NCBI GenBank assembly: GCA_001874255.1
Contig: MPDC01000012.1
Span: forward strand, 1-64,000
DNA: 64,000 nt
DNA from: Alphaproteobacteria bacterium MedPE-SWcel
Lineage (GTDB): Bacteria > Pseudomonadota > Alphaproteobacteria > Rhodobacterales > Rhodobacteraceae
Direction of reading: 5' to 3'
In this document: positions 55,383-64,000 of the stretch, one piece after another
Layout: every line of letters starts with the position of its first letter
How positions within the stretch are numbered: position 1 is the first letter of the stretch
The notes under the pieces: generated by a model
Told to the model about the DNA's origin: nothing
Database searches by the model: none
Seen by the model: the letters and a program-made list of their open reading frames with translations, nothing else
Program-made: the position numbers and the translations under genes

Positions 55383-57217
55383 AATGCCTGTCCTATACCG
55401 ATGTAAAACTGGAGCCCGTCTTCGTCATCGCCCGAAACGGGCATGGCCAGGTCAAACCGGATCGGGCCAATTCCGGTCACGTCGTAGCGAAGGCCGATCC
55501 CGGCTCCTGCGTGATAGGCGCTGTCGCCGCTGACAAGGCTGTTTTCATCGACAAAGCCCACATCGTAGAAGCCGACCAGCGAAATGGCATCGGAAATCCG
55601 GCCGCGAATTTCCCCCGATAGCGCAAGATAGCTGCGTCCGCCTGCAGAATTGCCCCCGACATCGATGCCGAGGGACTGGAATTCCTGGCCGCGCACCGAT
55701 CCGGCGCCGCCCGAAAAATACAGCAGCGTCGGAGAGACGTCGCGGGCATTCGGTCCAATCACAGAGCCAAGCTGCAGGCGACCGGCCAGCACAACGCGCC
55801 CGGTATTGCCGAGCGATCTGTAGCCTCTGGCATCGATGTTCACCTGCAGGCCGGCGTCACGGCCATCCAGTCCGACAAACGGGACGATCTCGCCATCGAG
55901 ATAGTAGCCTGCGGTCGGGTCGGTCTTGTTGTCGCGCTTGTCCTTTTCGGCGCGCAGTCGCCCGGACAGGTATTTGAACTCGCGATCGGTGCCATAGGCG
56001 TCATCGGCCTTGATCAGACGCAGGCCGAGAGCCCCTTCGACAAAGGTGGTCTCGGAGACGCTGCGCCGCACGCCGATCTCGCCTGTTATACTGGTGGCGG
56101 TGTAATGTTCCTCTTCCAGCTGTTCGAGGGCGCCAAGGTAAAACAGGGTTTCGCCGGTGCCCAAAGCGGCGGGCTGGTCGAGCCGGGCCGACACGCTGCC
56201 GTCCAGATTGCTGCTTCCCAACCCGCTCAGGGAAAGGTCGATTTTCAACCGCTCGGCCGCCCCAAAGAGGTTGCGATGCATCCAGCTGGAGCTGAGTTCC
56301 ACCGCCTCCGAGGTGGAAAACTCGATGCCGAATGTGAACCGGCGTTTGGGCAGATCTTCGATCTCGGCAATGAAATCCAGCGTGCCATCGGCATTCGGAG
56401 CGTCGGCCTGCCGCAGGGTGACGCTGGAAAAGGCGCCGGTCCGACGCAGGCGCGTGGCGGATTTCGACACCAGTTCCGGGTGATAGACCGCGCCGGTCGC
56501 AAACCCGGCGATCTGTCTGATCGCGCCCTGGCGCACGTCGGACTCGCCTTTGATCTGCATCCGGCCAAGGCGCAGGCGCGGGCCGGGGGAAATGTGCAAT
56601 GTGGCGTCCAGCCGCTGTTTCACGGCATTTGCCGTGATGTCCTGGGCGGCCAGCTCCACTTTGGGATGTCCGGCTCTATCCCATGCGGTCAGAGCGGCCG
56701 TCGCCGCAGCCTGTATCGTACCGGTGCTGGCGGGATGCCCGGGGGCAAAATCCTCGGGGAGGGCCACGGCCTCGCCTTGGGGCAGTGGGCTCACTTCGGC
56801 CTGCCCAAAATCGAACGCAGGACCGGGGTCGACCGTAATCGCCACGGCCTCGATCCGGCGGGGCGGTGTCAGCAGGTCGATTTCGGCGGCTTCTTTTCCA
56901 TCGATCCGGATATTGACCACGGGCGCAAAGTGGCCCGCATCATAGAGGACCTGAACCAGGGTGCGGTAGTCCGACAGGGCGGCGGCCAGGATTTCCTGCA
57001 CCTTGGAGGCGTCTGACATCCCCAGCGACGCACTGGCGCCTTGCAGGTTTTCGGTCAGCTCCGAGGAGGCCTTGGGAGCGGTCAGGCTGGCCTCGAGTGC
57101 TTCTGCAGCGGGAAGGGCATACAGCAGACCTGTGACCAGCGAGGCCGCGAAAGAAAGGGAGCGCAGGCGATGCAGCGAGGTGCACGCGATCCGGCACAGG
57201 GGGGGCAGGCTGGTCAT
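55379..57217 (-). CDS. tamA: Outer membrane assembly protein TamA (Omp85 family)
   Basis: 612 aa from the ATG at 57217; the frame is open to 57340, but only the shorter start gives a normal signal peptide (HRLRSLSFAASLVTGLLYALPAAEA, cleavage near residue 38-40). Three POTRA-like repeats (about 100-310) precede a 16-stranded Omp85 barrel that ends in the outer-membrane signature GLQFYIGIGQAF with C-terminal Phe. GSVRGQEFQSLG carries the conserved (V/I)RG(F/Y) barrel motif. It acts with TamB in the outer membrane. Confidence 0.93.
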   Translation of the reverse strand: MTSLPPLCRIACTSLHRLRSLSFAASLVTGLLYALPAAEALEASLTAPKASSELTENLQGASASLGMSDASKVQEILAAALSDYRTLVQVLYDAGHFAPVVNIRIDGKEAAEIDLLTPPRRIEAVAITVDPGPAFDFGQAEVSPLPQGEAVALPEDFAPGHPASTGTIQAAATAALTAWDRAGHPKVELAAQDITANAVKQRLDATLHISPGPRLRLGRMQIKGESDVRQGAIRQIAGFATGAVYHPELVSKSATRLRRTGAFSSVTLRQADAPNADGTLDFIAEIEDLPKRRFTFGIEFSTSEAVELSSSWMHRNLFGAAERLKIDLSLSGLGSSNLDGSVSARLDQPAALGTGETLFYLGALEQLEEEHYTATSITGEIGVRRSVSETTFVEGALGLRLIKADDAYGTDREFKYLSGRLRAEKDKRDNKTDPTAGYYLDGEIVPFVGLDGRDAGLQVNIDARGYRSLGNTGRVVLAGRLQLGSVIGPNARDVSPTLLYFSGGAGSVRGQEFQSLGIDVGGNSAGGRSYLALSGEIRGRISDAISLVGFYDVGFVDENSLVSGDSAYHAGAGIGLRYDVTGIGPIRFDLAMPVSGDDEDGLQFYIGIGQAF

Positions 57218-57382
57218 TGATGCTCCGGCAGCGAGAAATCGTATTGAGCGTTGAAAACGGCAAAAACATCCCCGAAACGCAAGCATGACGCTACACATTC
57301 GGAAGGGGTGATAAAACCGTCTTGGGGCCATGTTGCCCATCCCGGTGGAGTTTGAGTCGCCAGGGCGGCAAGATGTCGCCGA

Positions 57383-58372
57383 CTAGCGCGGCAAAGACAT
57401 CTCTTTGGCGACATCGAGCATGCGGGCGGAGAATCCCCATTCATTGTCGTACCAGCCAAAGATACGCAATTGCTGGCCGTCGACCATACGTGTCTCCGGC
57501 GCGGCAATCACCAGCGATTCCGGGCGTCCCCGCAAGTCTGACGACACGAGCGGCTGGTCGGTCCATCCCAGCACAGGCGAGGCCAGAGCGGCAGATCTGA
57601 GGGCGGTCATCAGCTCCGTTTCGCTCCAGCTCCTGTTCAGGCGAACCACCAGATCCACCGCCGAGACGCTGGCCGTGGGAACCCGCACCGCAGCGCCGGA
57701 AATGCGGCCCCGCAGATGCGGCAAGACAACATCGATGAGATGCATGGCGGATGTTGTTGTGGGCACCATCGACTGGGCGCCACCGCGCGAGCGGGCGAAA
57801 TCGCCTCTCGGGGCGTCCACCATCGGCTGCGAATTGGTATAGCAATGGATCGTGGTCATATGCCCGGTTTCGATCCCTGCGACCTGATCGATCAGCTGTA
57901 CCAGCGCGGCAACGGCGTTGGTCGTGCAAGAGCCGTTTGACACGATTTTCGCGGCGGCGAGATCGCCTGTGTTGACACCATAGACGACGGTGGCTTCTGC
58001 CGCCGGTGAGGGGCCTGAAATCAGCACCTTTGCGGCGCCGGCCGCCAGCCCCCGCTCTGCCACATCGGTAGAGCGCGCGATGCCGGTGCATTCCAGCAGC
58101 ACATCGACGCCGGACAGATCCAGCGCGGTGACATTTGCCTGTTGGTGCAAGGGGATATGGCGGCCCTCGACGCAAAGCCTGTCCCCGTCCAGAGCAACCG
58201 TACCGGGGTAGGGACCAAAGGTGCTGTCATACTGAAAGAGATATGCACACATCTGCGGATCTGCGATGTCATTGATGCACAGGACCTCGATCCCCGAACC
58301 GCCCGGGGAGGTCAGGATCTGCCGCAAGATCGTACGGCCGATGCGGCCGAATCCGTTGATCGCTATCTTCAT
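57383..58372 (-). CDS. gap: Glyceraldehyde-3-phosphate dehydrogenase-like protein
   Basis: 329 aa from MKIAINGFGRIGR at 58372; the open frame continues upstream into the riboswitch region but is not coding. Rossmann motif GFGRIG, Asp35 of INDI for NAD preference, catalytic Cys149 in SNGSCTTN and His176 in IHCYTN are present, and the end WYDNEWGFSARM is typical. Substitutions such as SNGSCTTNA for SNASCTTN, and HCYTNSQ, suggest a secondary paralogue rather than the main glycolytic enzyme; erythrose-4-phosphate dehydrogenase activity is possible. It is divergent from gcvT. Confidence 0.9.
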   Translation of the reverse strand: MKIAINGFGRIGRTILRQILTSPGGSGIEVLCINDIADPQMCAYLFQYDSTFGPYPGTVALDGDRLCVEGRHIPLHQQANVTALDLSGVDVLLECTGIARSTDVAERGLAAGAAKVLISGPSPAAEATVVYGVNTGDLAAAKIVSNGSCTTNAVAALVQLIDQVAGIETGHMTTIHCYTNSQPMVDAPRGDFARSRGGAQSMVPTTTSAMHLIDVVLPHLRGRISGAAVRVPTASVSAVDLVVRLNRSWSETELMTALRSAALASPVLGWTDQPLVSSDLRGRPESLVIAAPETRMVDGQQLRIFGWYDNEWGFSARMLDVAKEMSLPR

Positions 58373-58540
58373 GGGCAAAGCTATGGCAGGGCGGCTGCGC
58401 GCCGACAATCCACCCGCACAATTCTTGGGCAGCCTTGATACAATTGCCGCCCCTGCAGCTTTTGCGTCGTTTGCGACTCTTTTCGCACGAATTCCGTCTT
58501 GCGCCATTTCGGGGCCGCTGGTAGCTTCGCCTCCAGCACA

Positions 58541-58709
58541 TGGGAGAACCGAGAGTGGCGCATTGCTGCAGCCCTCGGTGCCGAAGGAGCAACCGCCCCG
58601 GAAACTCTCAGGCCACAGGGACCGTGTGCTGGTAACGACTCTGGAGAGAGCCCGGTTCCGCCGGGACGCCGAAGGGATAACGATCTCAGGCGCAACGGAC
58701 AGAGGGGGC
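58541..58709 (+). promoter_or_regulatory. Tandem glycine riboswitch upstream of gcvT
   Basis: Two successive gcvT-type aptamers are visible by their conserved cores. Aptamer 1 has CCGAAGGAGCAA (58581-58592), CTCTCAGG (58605-58612) and closes with CTGGAGAG (58641-58648). Aptamer 2 has GCCGAAGGGA (58669-58678), ATCTCAGGCG (58683-58692) and CAGAGGGGG (58700-58708). It sits 113 bp before gcvT. Glycine binding to such elements usually turns on glycine cleavage genes. The rest of the 449-bp gcvT-gap interval should hold the two divergent promoters; no clear hexamers were picked out. Confidence 0.9.
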
Positions 58710-58821
58710 ATCGAAGCGTGCAGGCTTGGTCTGCGCAAAATCTTGGATGCCGGATGCCGATCACTGTGTTGACATGTTGTGACCTGACCGCACCGGCTGC
58801 AGTTGCAGAAAGCAGGCCGAA

Positions 58822-59946
58822 ATGTCGGATCTGAAGATCACACCCCTGACGGAATTACATCGTGCGCTTGGGGCGAAAATGGTGCCCTTCGCAGGTTATT
58901 TGATGCCCGTGCAATATCCGATGGGCATCATGAAAGAGCATCTCCATACCCGACAGAAAGCAGGCCTGTTCGACGTCAGCCACATGGGGCAGGTGATCCT
59001 GCGTGGCGATAGTTTCGAGGCGGTGGCGAAGGCCTTTGAACGTCTGGTGCCGATGGATGTCCTCGGGTTGCCACAGGGGCGGCAGCGCTACGGGTTGTTC
59101 ACAAATGACGCGGGCGGCATCGAAGATGACCTGATGTTTGCCAACCGGGGGGATCATCTGTTTGTCGTCGTGAACGCGGCCTGCAAGGATGCTGATATCG
59201 CCCGGCTCCGGGCGGCGCTGGAGCCGGACATCGCGGTTGAACATCTGGATGACCGGGCGCTGATCGCGCTGCAGGGGCCGCTGGCCGAAACCGCGCTGGA
59301 GACTTTGGTTCCGGGCGTTGCTGCCATGCGGTTCATGGACGTGGCGACGTTCTCATACAGGGGAGCAGACCTCTGGATCTCGCGGTCGGGCTACACGGGA
59401 GAAGACGGGTATGAGATTTCCATTCCCGAGGCCGTGACCGCGTCCTTTGCCTCCGAACTCATGGACCACCCCGATGTCGAACCGATTGGTCTCGGGGCCA
59501 GAGATTCCTTGCGGCTTGAGGGCGGTCTCTGTCTCTATGGCCATGACATCGACGCGGGCACGCGGCCGCTGGAAGCGGGGCTGGGCTGGGCGATCCAGAA
59601 GGTGCGCCGCCCCGGCGGGGCGCGTGAAGGTGGGTTTCCGGGGGCCGGCGCGGTCTTTGGCGATCTGAACGGTGCAGCGCCGCGCAAGCGTGTCGGCCTG
59701 CGCCCCGATGGCCGGGCTCCGATGCGCGAAGGCGTTGACTTGTTTGCATCGCCCGAGGGCGGAGAGCCGATCGGGCGGATCACCTCTGGCGGGTTTGGCC
59801 CGTCGGTCGGTGGCCCGGTCGCCATGGGCTACGTCAGCCGCGAACATGTCGGCGTTGACACCCGAATTTTCGGCGAGCTGCGCGGCAAGCGCATGCCCGT
59901 CACGATCACGTCGCTGCCCTTTGTGGCTGCCAACTTCAAACGCTGA
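58822..59946 (+). CDS. gcvT: Glycine cleavage system T protein (aminomethyltransferase)
   Basis: 374 aa. The T protein moves the methylene group from aminomethyl-lipoyl H protein to tetrahydrofolate, releasing ammonia. LKITPLTELHRALGAKMVPFAGY-like start, AGLFDVSHMGQ, the folate-site SRSGYTGEDGYEIS and RDSLRLEGGLCLYGHDID are diagnostic. The Asp in DVSHMG (about residue 50) is the family position for binding/catalysis. It is controlled by the upstream glycine riboswitch and forms an operon with gcvH (39-bp gap) and gcvP. Confidence 0.97.
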   Translation: MSDLKITPLTELHRALGAKMVPFAGYLMPVQYPMGIMKEHLHTRQKAGLFDVSHMGQVILRGDSFEAVAKAFERLVPMDVLGLPQGRQRYGLFTNDAGGIEDDLMFANRGDHLFVVVNAACKDADIARLRAALEPDIAVEHLDDRALIALQGPLAETALETLVPGVAAMRFMDVATFSYRGADLWISRSGYTGEDGYEISIPEAVTASFASELMDHPDVEPIGLGARDSLRLEGGLCLYGHDIDAGTRPLEAGLGWAIQKVRRPGGAREGGFPGAGAVFGDLNGAAPRKRVGLRPDGRAPMREGVDLFASPEGGEPIGRITSGGFGPSVGGPVAMGYVSREHVGVDTRIFGELRGKRMPVTITSLPFVAANFKR

Positions 59947-59985
59947 CCGTCGTCAGCGAATTGGTCCAACACAGGAAAATACCCC

Positions 59986-60345
59986 ATGAAATATACCGAA
60001 GAACACGAATGGCTGCTGGTTGACGGCGATATTGTGACGGTTGGCATCACGGCCCATGCCGCTGAACAACTCGGCGATGTGGTCTTTGTCGAACTGCCCG
60101 AGATTGGCGGCGAGGTCACCAAGGATGAAGAGATCGTCGTGATCGAATCCGTCAAGGCGGCGTCCGACATTCTGGCGCCGCTCGACGGCGAGGTGGTCGA
60201 GGTAAACGACGCCATTGTTGATGAACCCTCCAAGGTGAATGACGATCCGGAAGGCGAAGCGTGGTTCTTCAAGCTGAAGGTTGCCGATATGTCCCCGATG
60301 GACGACTACATGGATGAAGCCGCCTACAAGAGCTTTATCGGGTGA
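59986..60345 (+). CDS. gcvH: Glycine cleavage system H protein
   Basis: 119 aa. It carries the lipoyl arm that shuttles the aminomethyl intermediate between P, T and L proteins. YTEEHEWL at the N-terminus, [19 protein letters not shown] and the lipoylation site ESVKAAS with Lys57 are clear. AGGAAAA precedes the ATG. A hairpin lies in the 125-bp gap before gcvP. Confidence 0.98.
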   Translation: MKYTEEHEWLLVDGDIVTVGITAHAAEQLGDVVFVELPEIGGEVTKDEEIVVIESVKAASDILAPLDGEVVEVNDAIVDEPSKVNDDPEGEAWFFKLKVADMSPMDDYMDEAAYKSFIG

Positions 60346-60352
60346 TGTCCCG

Positions 60353-60378
60353 GGCCCGTCGGATTTTGCGGACGGGCC
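60353..60378 (+). other. Hairpin between gcvH and gcvP
   Basis: An 8-bp perfect stem (60353-60360 with 60371-60378) starts 7 bp after the gcvH stop. No T tract follows, so it more likely protects or processes the mRNA than ends transcription. Confidence 0.45.
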
Positions 60379-60470
60379 TCACCTTTGCGAGTGAGACCGG
60401 ACCGGGCGTGCCCGACCCCATTGTCGTGTCTCACATATCCCAAGTCCGACAGACCTGAAGGAGGCAATGG

Positions 60471-63320
60471 ATGCCCTTCGAACCAACAGATTACCTGCCC
60501 TACGACTTTGCCAATCGTCGCCACATAGGACCCTCGCCGCAAGAAATGGCCGATATGTTGCAGGTTGTGGGGGCTGCGGACCTTGATGCGCTGATTGACG
60601 ACACAGTGCCGCAATCGATCCGCCAGGCGGAACCGCTCGATTTTGGGCGCCCCATGTCCGAGCGCGAATTGCTCTTCCACATGCGCGAAGTCGCCAAGAA
60701 GAACAAGGTCATGACCTCGCTGATCGGTCAGGGATACCATGGCACGGTGACGCCGCCGGCAATCCAGCGAAATATCCTCGAAAACCCTGCATGGTACACG
60801 GCCTATACCCCCTATCAGCCAGAGATATCGCAGGGGCGGCTGGAAGCTCTGCTGAACTTTCAGACCATGATCTCAGACCTGACCGGGCTCGAGATCGCCA
60901 ATGCGTCGTTGCTGGACGAGGCGACCGCCTGCGCCGAGGCGATGACCATGGCACAGCGCGTGGCCAAGTCGAAGTCAAAGGCGTTTTTTGTCGACCGGGA
61001 TTGTCATCCGCAGAACATCGCGGTGGTGAAAACCCGCGCCGCGCCTCTGGGGATCGAGGTGATCGTCGGCAACCCCGACAAGATGGATCCCGAGCGCGTA
61101 TTTGGGGCGCTGTTCCAGTATCCGGGCACCTATGGTCACGTGCGCGATTTTACCTCGGAAATCGAAGCGTTGCATGCGCACAGGGCCATCGCCGTCGTGG
61201 CCGCGGACCCGTTGGCGCTGACTTTGCTGAAAGAGCCGGGCGAAATGGGGGCGGATATCGCGGTCGGCTCAACGCAGCGCTTTGGGGTGCCGGTCGGGGC
61301 AGGTGGGCCGCATGCGGCCTATATGGCGACGCGGGATGCCTACAAACGCGCCATGCCGGGGCGGATCGTCGGCGTATCCATCGACAGCCACGGCAACAAG
61401 GCCTACCGGTTGTCGCTGCAGACCCGCGAACAGCATATTCGCCGCGAGAAAGCGACGTCCAATGTGTGCACGGCGCAGGCGTTGCTGGCCGTCATGGCCT
61501 CCATGTATGCGGTTTTTCACGGCCCCAAAGGGCTGCAGGCCATTGCGCAGCGGATCCACCGCAAAGCCGTGCGTCTGGCAACCGGTCTGGAGGAGGCCGG
61601 TTTCAAAGTCGACCCACAGGCATTTTTCGACACGATCACGGTCGATGTCGGCCCGCTGCAGGCGGCGGTGATGAAATCGGCCGTCGATGAGGGCATCAAT
61701 CTTCGCCAGGTGGGGGAAACGCGCGTCGGGATTTCTGTCGATGAAACCACTCGCCCCGAAACCATCGAGGCGGTCTGGCGCGCCTTCGGCATTCGCCGTC
61801 GCGACGATGATTTTGCGCCGCACTACCGGGTGCCGGAGCGCATGCACCGCACCTCTGACTACCTGCGGCATCCGATTTTCCACATGAACCGTGCGGAAAC
61901 CGAGATGATGCGCTACATGCGGCGTCTGGCGGACCGCGATCTGGCGCTGGATCGCGCGATGATCCCGCTTGGGTCCTGTACGATGAAACTGAATGCCGCT
62001 GCTGAAATGATGCCGCTCAGCTGGCCCGAGTTCTCGACGATCCACCCGTTCGCGCCGGCGGATCAACAGGCCGGCTACACCGAGATGGTCGACGATCTGT
62101 CTGCAAAGCTCTGCACGATCACCGGCTATGACGCGATTTCCATGCAGTCGAACTCAGGAGCTCAGGGGGAGTATGCGGGTCTTCTGACCATTGCCGCCTA
62201 TCACCGGGCGCAGGGGGAGGGGCACCGAAACATCTGTCTGATCCCGATGTCGGCGCATGGTACAAACCCCGCTTCCGCCCAGATGGTGGGGTGGAAGGTG
62301 GTTCCGGTGAAATCCGACGACAAGGGCGATATCGACCTTGCGGATTTCCGCGAAAAGGCCGCCAAACATGGTCCGGAGCTTGCCGGTTGCATGATCACCT
62401 ATCCGTCGACCCATGGGGTATTTGAGGAAACCGTGCATGAGGTCTGCAGGGTGACCCATGAGTTCGGGGGGCAAGTCTACATCGACGGAGCCAATATGAA
62501 CGCGATGGTCGGATTGAGCCGCCCCGGGGATCTGGGCGGAGATGTGAGCCATCTGAACCTGCACAAGACCTTTGCCATTCCCCATGGCGGCGGCGGCCCG
62601 GGCATGGGGCCGATCGGGGTCAAGGCCCATCTTGTTCCTCATCTGCCCGGGCATCCGGAAACCGGTGGCACCGAGGGGCCGGTATCGGCTGCGCCGCTTG
62701 GGTCTGCGTCGATCCTGACGATTTCCTGGGCCTATTGCCTGATGATGGGCGGCGCGGGTTTGACGCAGGCCACCAAGGTGGCAATTCTGAATGCCAATTA
62801 CATTGCCAAGCGGCTGGAGGGGGCATTTGACGTTCTGTACAAAGGCCCGACGGGGCGTGTGGCGCATGAGTGCATTCTGGACACGCGCCCCTTTGCCGAG
62901 AGCGCCGACGTGACTGTCGATGATGTCGCCAAGCGTCTGATGGACAGTGGGTTTCATGCGCCAACAATGTCGTGGCCTGTGGCCGGGACACTGATGGTCG
63001 AGCCCACGGAATCAGAAACCAAAGCGGAGCTTGACCGCTTCATCGAGGCGATGTTGTCGATCCGGTCCGAGATCGAAGCCGTTGAGACAGGTGAGATGGA
63101 GCGGGAGAACAACCCGTTGAAGAATGCGCCCCATACGATGGAGGATCTGGTGAAGGATTGGGACCGTCCGTACACACGGGAGCAGGGGTGTTTCCCGCCG
63201 GGAGCGTTTCGGGTTGATAAATACTGGCCGCCGGTCAACCGCGTCGACAATGTCTATGGCGATCGCCATCTGATCTGTACCTGCCCGCCGATGGAAGACT
63301 ACGCCGAAGCCGCCGAATAA
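60471..63320 (+). CDS. gcvP: Glycine dehydrogenase (decarboxylating), P protein
   Basis: 949 aa, the fused single-chain P protein. It decarboxylates glycine with PLP and loads the aminomethyl group on H protein. [16 protein letters not shown] at the start, [20 protein letters not shown] in the N-terminal half, [17 protein letters not shown] and the PLP Lys699 in [18 protein letters not shown] are diagnostic. AAGGAGG lies 6-7 bp before the ATG. It ends the gcvTHP operon, followed by two hairpins. Confidence 0.98.
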   Translation: MPFEPTDYLPYDFANRRHIGPSPQEMADMLQVVGAADLDALIDDTVPQSIRQAEPLDFGRPMSERELLFHMREVAKKNKVMTSLIGQGYHGTVTPPAIQRNILENPAWYTAYTPYQPEISQGRLEALLNFQTMISDLTGLEIANASLLDEATACAEAMTMAQRVAKSKSKAFFVDRDCHPQNIAVVKTRAAPLGIEVIVGNPDKMDPERVFGALFQYPGTYGHVRDFTSEIEALHAHRAIAVVAADPLALTLLKEPGEMGADIAVGSTQRFGVPVGAGGPHAAYMATRDAYKRAMPGRIVGVSIDSHGNKAYRLSLQTREQHIRREKATSNVCTAQALLAVMASMYAVFHGPKGLQAIAQRIHRKAVRLATGLEEAGFKVDPQAFFDTITVDVGPLQAAVMKSAVDEGINLRQVGETRVGISVDETTRPETIEAVWRAFGIRRRDDDFAPHYRVPERMHRTSDYLRHPIFHMNRAETEMMRYMRRLADRDLALDRAMIPLGSCTMKLNAAAEMMPLSWPEFSTIHPFAPADQQAGYTEMVDDLSAKLCTITGYDAISMQSNSGAQGEYAGLLTIAAYHRAQGEGHRNICLIPMSAHGTNPASAQMVGWKVVPVKSDDKGDIDLADFREKAAKHGPELAGCMITYPSTHGVFEETVHEVCRVTHEFGGQVYIDGANMNAMVGLSRPGDLGGDVSHLNLHKTFAIPHGGGGPGMGPIGVKAHLVPHLPGHPETGGTEGPVSAAPLGSASILTISWAYCLMMGGAGLTQATKVAILNANYIAKRLEGAFDVLYKGPTGRVAHECILDTRPFAESADVTVDDVAKRLMDSGFHAPTMSWPVAGTLMVEPTESETKAELDRFIEAMLSIRSEIEAVETGEMERENNPLKNAPHTMEDLVKDWDRPYTREQGCFPPGAFRVDKYWPPVNRVDNVYGDRHLICTCPPMEDYAEAAE

Positions 63321-63345
63321 GCGGTCTGATACGGTCTGACACGGC

Positions 63346-63407
63346 CGCGCCCCATGCGGGGCGCGACAGGTATAGCAGGGCTCTCTCTTGTCAGAGAGCC
63401 CTGCCGG
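63346..63407 (+). terminator. Double hairpin after gcvP (probable terminator)
   Basis: An 8-bp GC stem (63346-63353 with 63358-63365) and a 12-bp stem (63375-63386 with 63393-63404) follow one another. Only a short T run (GGTTT) follows, so termination may be Rho-aided. Confidence 0.6.
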
Positions 63408-63487
63408 TTTGACGCGCGCGTGATGGCCGTTGCCCGGCGCTATGCCCGGGCTATGTCCTGACATGTCCACAGCAGGGAGAAAATGGC

Positions 63488-64000
63488 ATGAGCGAGAAAC
63501 CAGTGTCGCAGCGGAGAACGGCCAGGGATTTCGATCCGCGTATCCTCGAGATATTCGATGGCTACGTGCACGGACAGATTTCAAAACGCGAGTTCATGGC
63601 CCAAGCGGGCCGATACGCGGCGGCGGGGGTGACCGGGGCAATGTTGCTGGATCAGCTGAAACCGGATTATGCGCTGGCCCAGCAGGTTGCACCTGACGAT
63701 GCAGATATTGAAACCATGACTGCTCAATATCAGAGCCCGGACGGGCATGGGAGCATCTCGGGGTTGATGGCAAGGCCTGCGGGCGTCACCGGGCCACTGC
63801 CGGGTGTTTTGGTGGTTCACGAAAACCGAGGCCTCAATCCCTACATCGAGGATGTGGTCCGGCGTGCCGCAAAGGCGGGGTACCTGGCCTTTGGCCCGGA
63901 CGGGTTGACGCCGCTGGGTGGCTATCCGGGGACGGATGAGGAAGGGCGCGAGATGCAGCGGACACTTGATCCGGTCAAATTGATGAACGACTTCTTCGCC
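63488..64000 (+). CDS. Dienelactone hydrolase family protein (partial, 5' part)
   Basis: 171 residues are visible; the gene continues past the window. AGGGAGAAA precedes the ATG. The first 65 residues include KREFMAQAGRYAAAGVTGAML, a hydrophobic stretch of the kind found in YghX-like members that have an N-terminal signal or anchor. The hydrolase part starts with YQSPDGHGSISGLMARP and PGVLVVHENRGLNPYIEDVVRR, where Glu of HENRG is a conserved active-site residue. The catalytic Cys/Ser and His lie beyond the window. Substrate unknown. Confidence 0.85.
   Translation, partial: MSEKPVSQRRTARDFDPRILEIFDGYVHGQISKREFMAQAGRYAAAGVTGAMLLDQLKPDYALAQQVAPDDADIETMTAQYQSPDGHGSISGLMARPAGVTGPLPGVLVVHENRGLNPYIEDVVRRAAKAGYLAFGPDGLTPLGGYPGTDEEGREMQRTLDPVKLMNDFFA

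Noticed and set aside
58373-58738. N-terminal extension of the GAPDH-like gene into the riboswitch
   Set aside because: The extra 122 codons have no GAPDH similarity, the Rossmann start MKIAINGFGRIG is at 58372, and the opposite strand there is a structured RNA.

Overview
The window looks like a chromosomal segment from an alphaproteobacterium, most likely of the Rhodobacterales (Roseobacter-type). The evidence is a GC-rich sequence, the str-S10-spc-alpha gene order, rpsK directly followed by rpoA with no rpsD between them, the style of the ribosomal protein sequences, a DUF1127 gene, and a glycine-riboswitch-led gcvTHP locus. No tRNA, rRNA, insertion sequence, CRISPR array or phage gene was recognised.

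Region 1 (1-20350, + strand) is the ribosomal supercluster: the tuf end, rpsJ-rplC-rplD-rplW, rplB-rpsS-rplV-rpsC-rplP, rpmC-rpsQ-rplN-rplX-rplE-rpsN-rpsH-rplF-rplR-rpsE-rpmD, rplO-secY-adk and rpsM-rpsK-rpoA-rplQ. It is cut into several transcription blocks by hairpin/terminator signals and internal promoters. Two insertions break the usual order. One is a 3.75-kb island between rplP and rpmC (small lipoprotein, putative 2OG-Fe(II) oxygenase, sulfotransferase, aspartoacylase-like zinc hydrolase). The other is a DUF1127 gene between rpmD and rplO, followed by two arrays of 13-bp tandem repeats.

Region 2 (20666-51306) is accessory. A membrane hybrid histidine kinase (TTG start) is followed by surface-polysaccharide genes: an initiating sugar transferase, a CpsD-like ATPase with a damaged P-loop, a Wzz-type chain-length protein, a flippase, glycosyltransferases, an O-antigen-ligase/polymerase-like protein and a WecG/TagA transferase. 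Inside this set is a minus-strand seven-gene operon of about 17 kb (47718 down to 30489). Six of its genes overlap the next by 4 bp and one junction has a 3-bp gap. It encodes a one-module polyketide synthase (KS-AT-KR-DH-ACP-TE), a glycosyltransferase, an NRPS with an N-terminal formyltransferase and a luciferase-like monooxygenase inserted in its adenylation domain, a phosphopantetheinyl transferase, a signal-bearing SGNH-like hydrolase, an SGNH-plus-glycosidase fusion and a second glycosyltransferase. My inference is that it makes a small formylated, possibly hydroxylated amino-acid/polyketide unit that is glycosylated or attached to the exported glycan. This is the most interesting system in the window.

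Region 3 (51375-64000) is housekeeping: tamB-tamA on the minus strand, a divergent GAPDH-like gene, a tandem glycine riboswitch and gcvT-gcvH-gcvP on the plus strand, and the start of a dienelactone hydrolase family gene that runs off the window.
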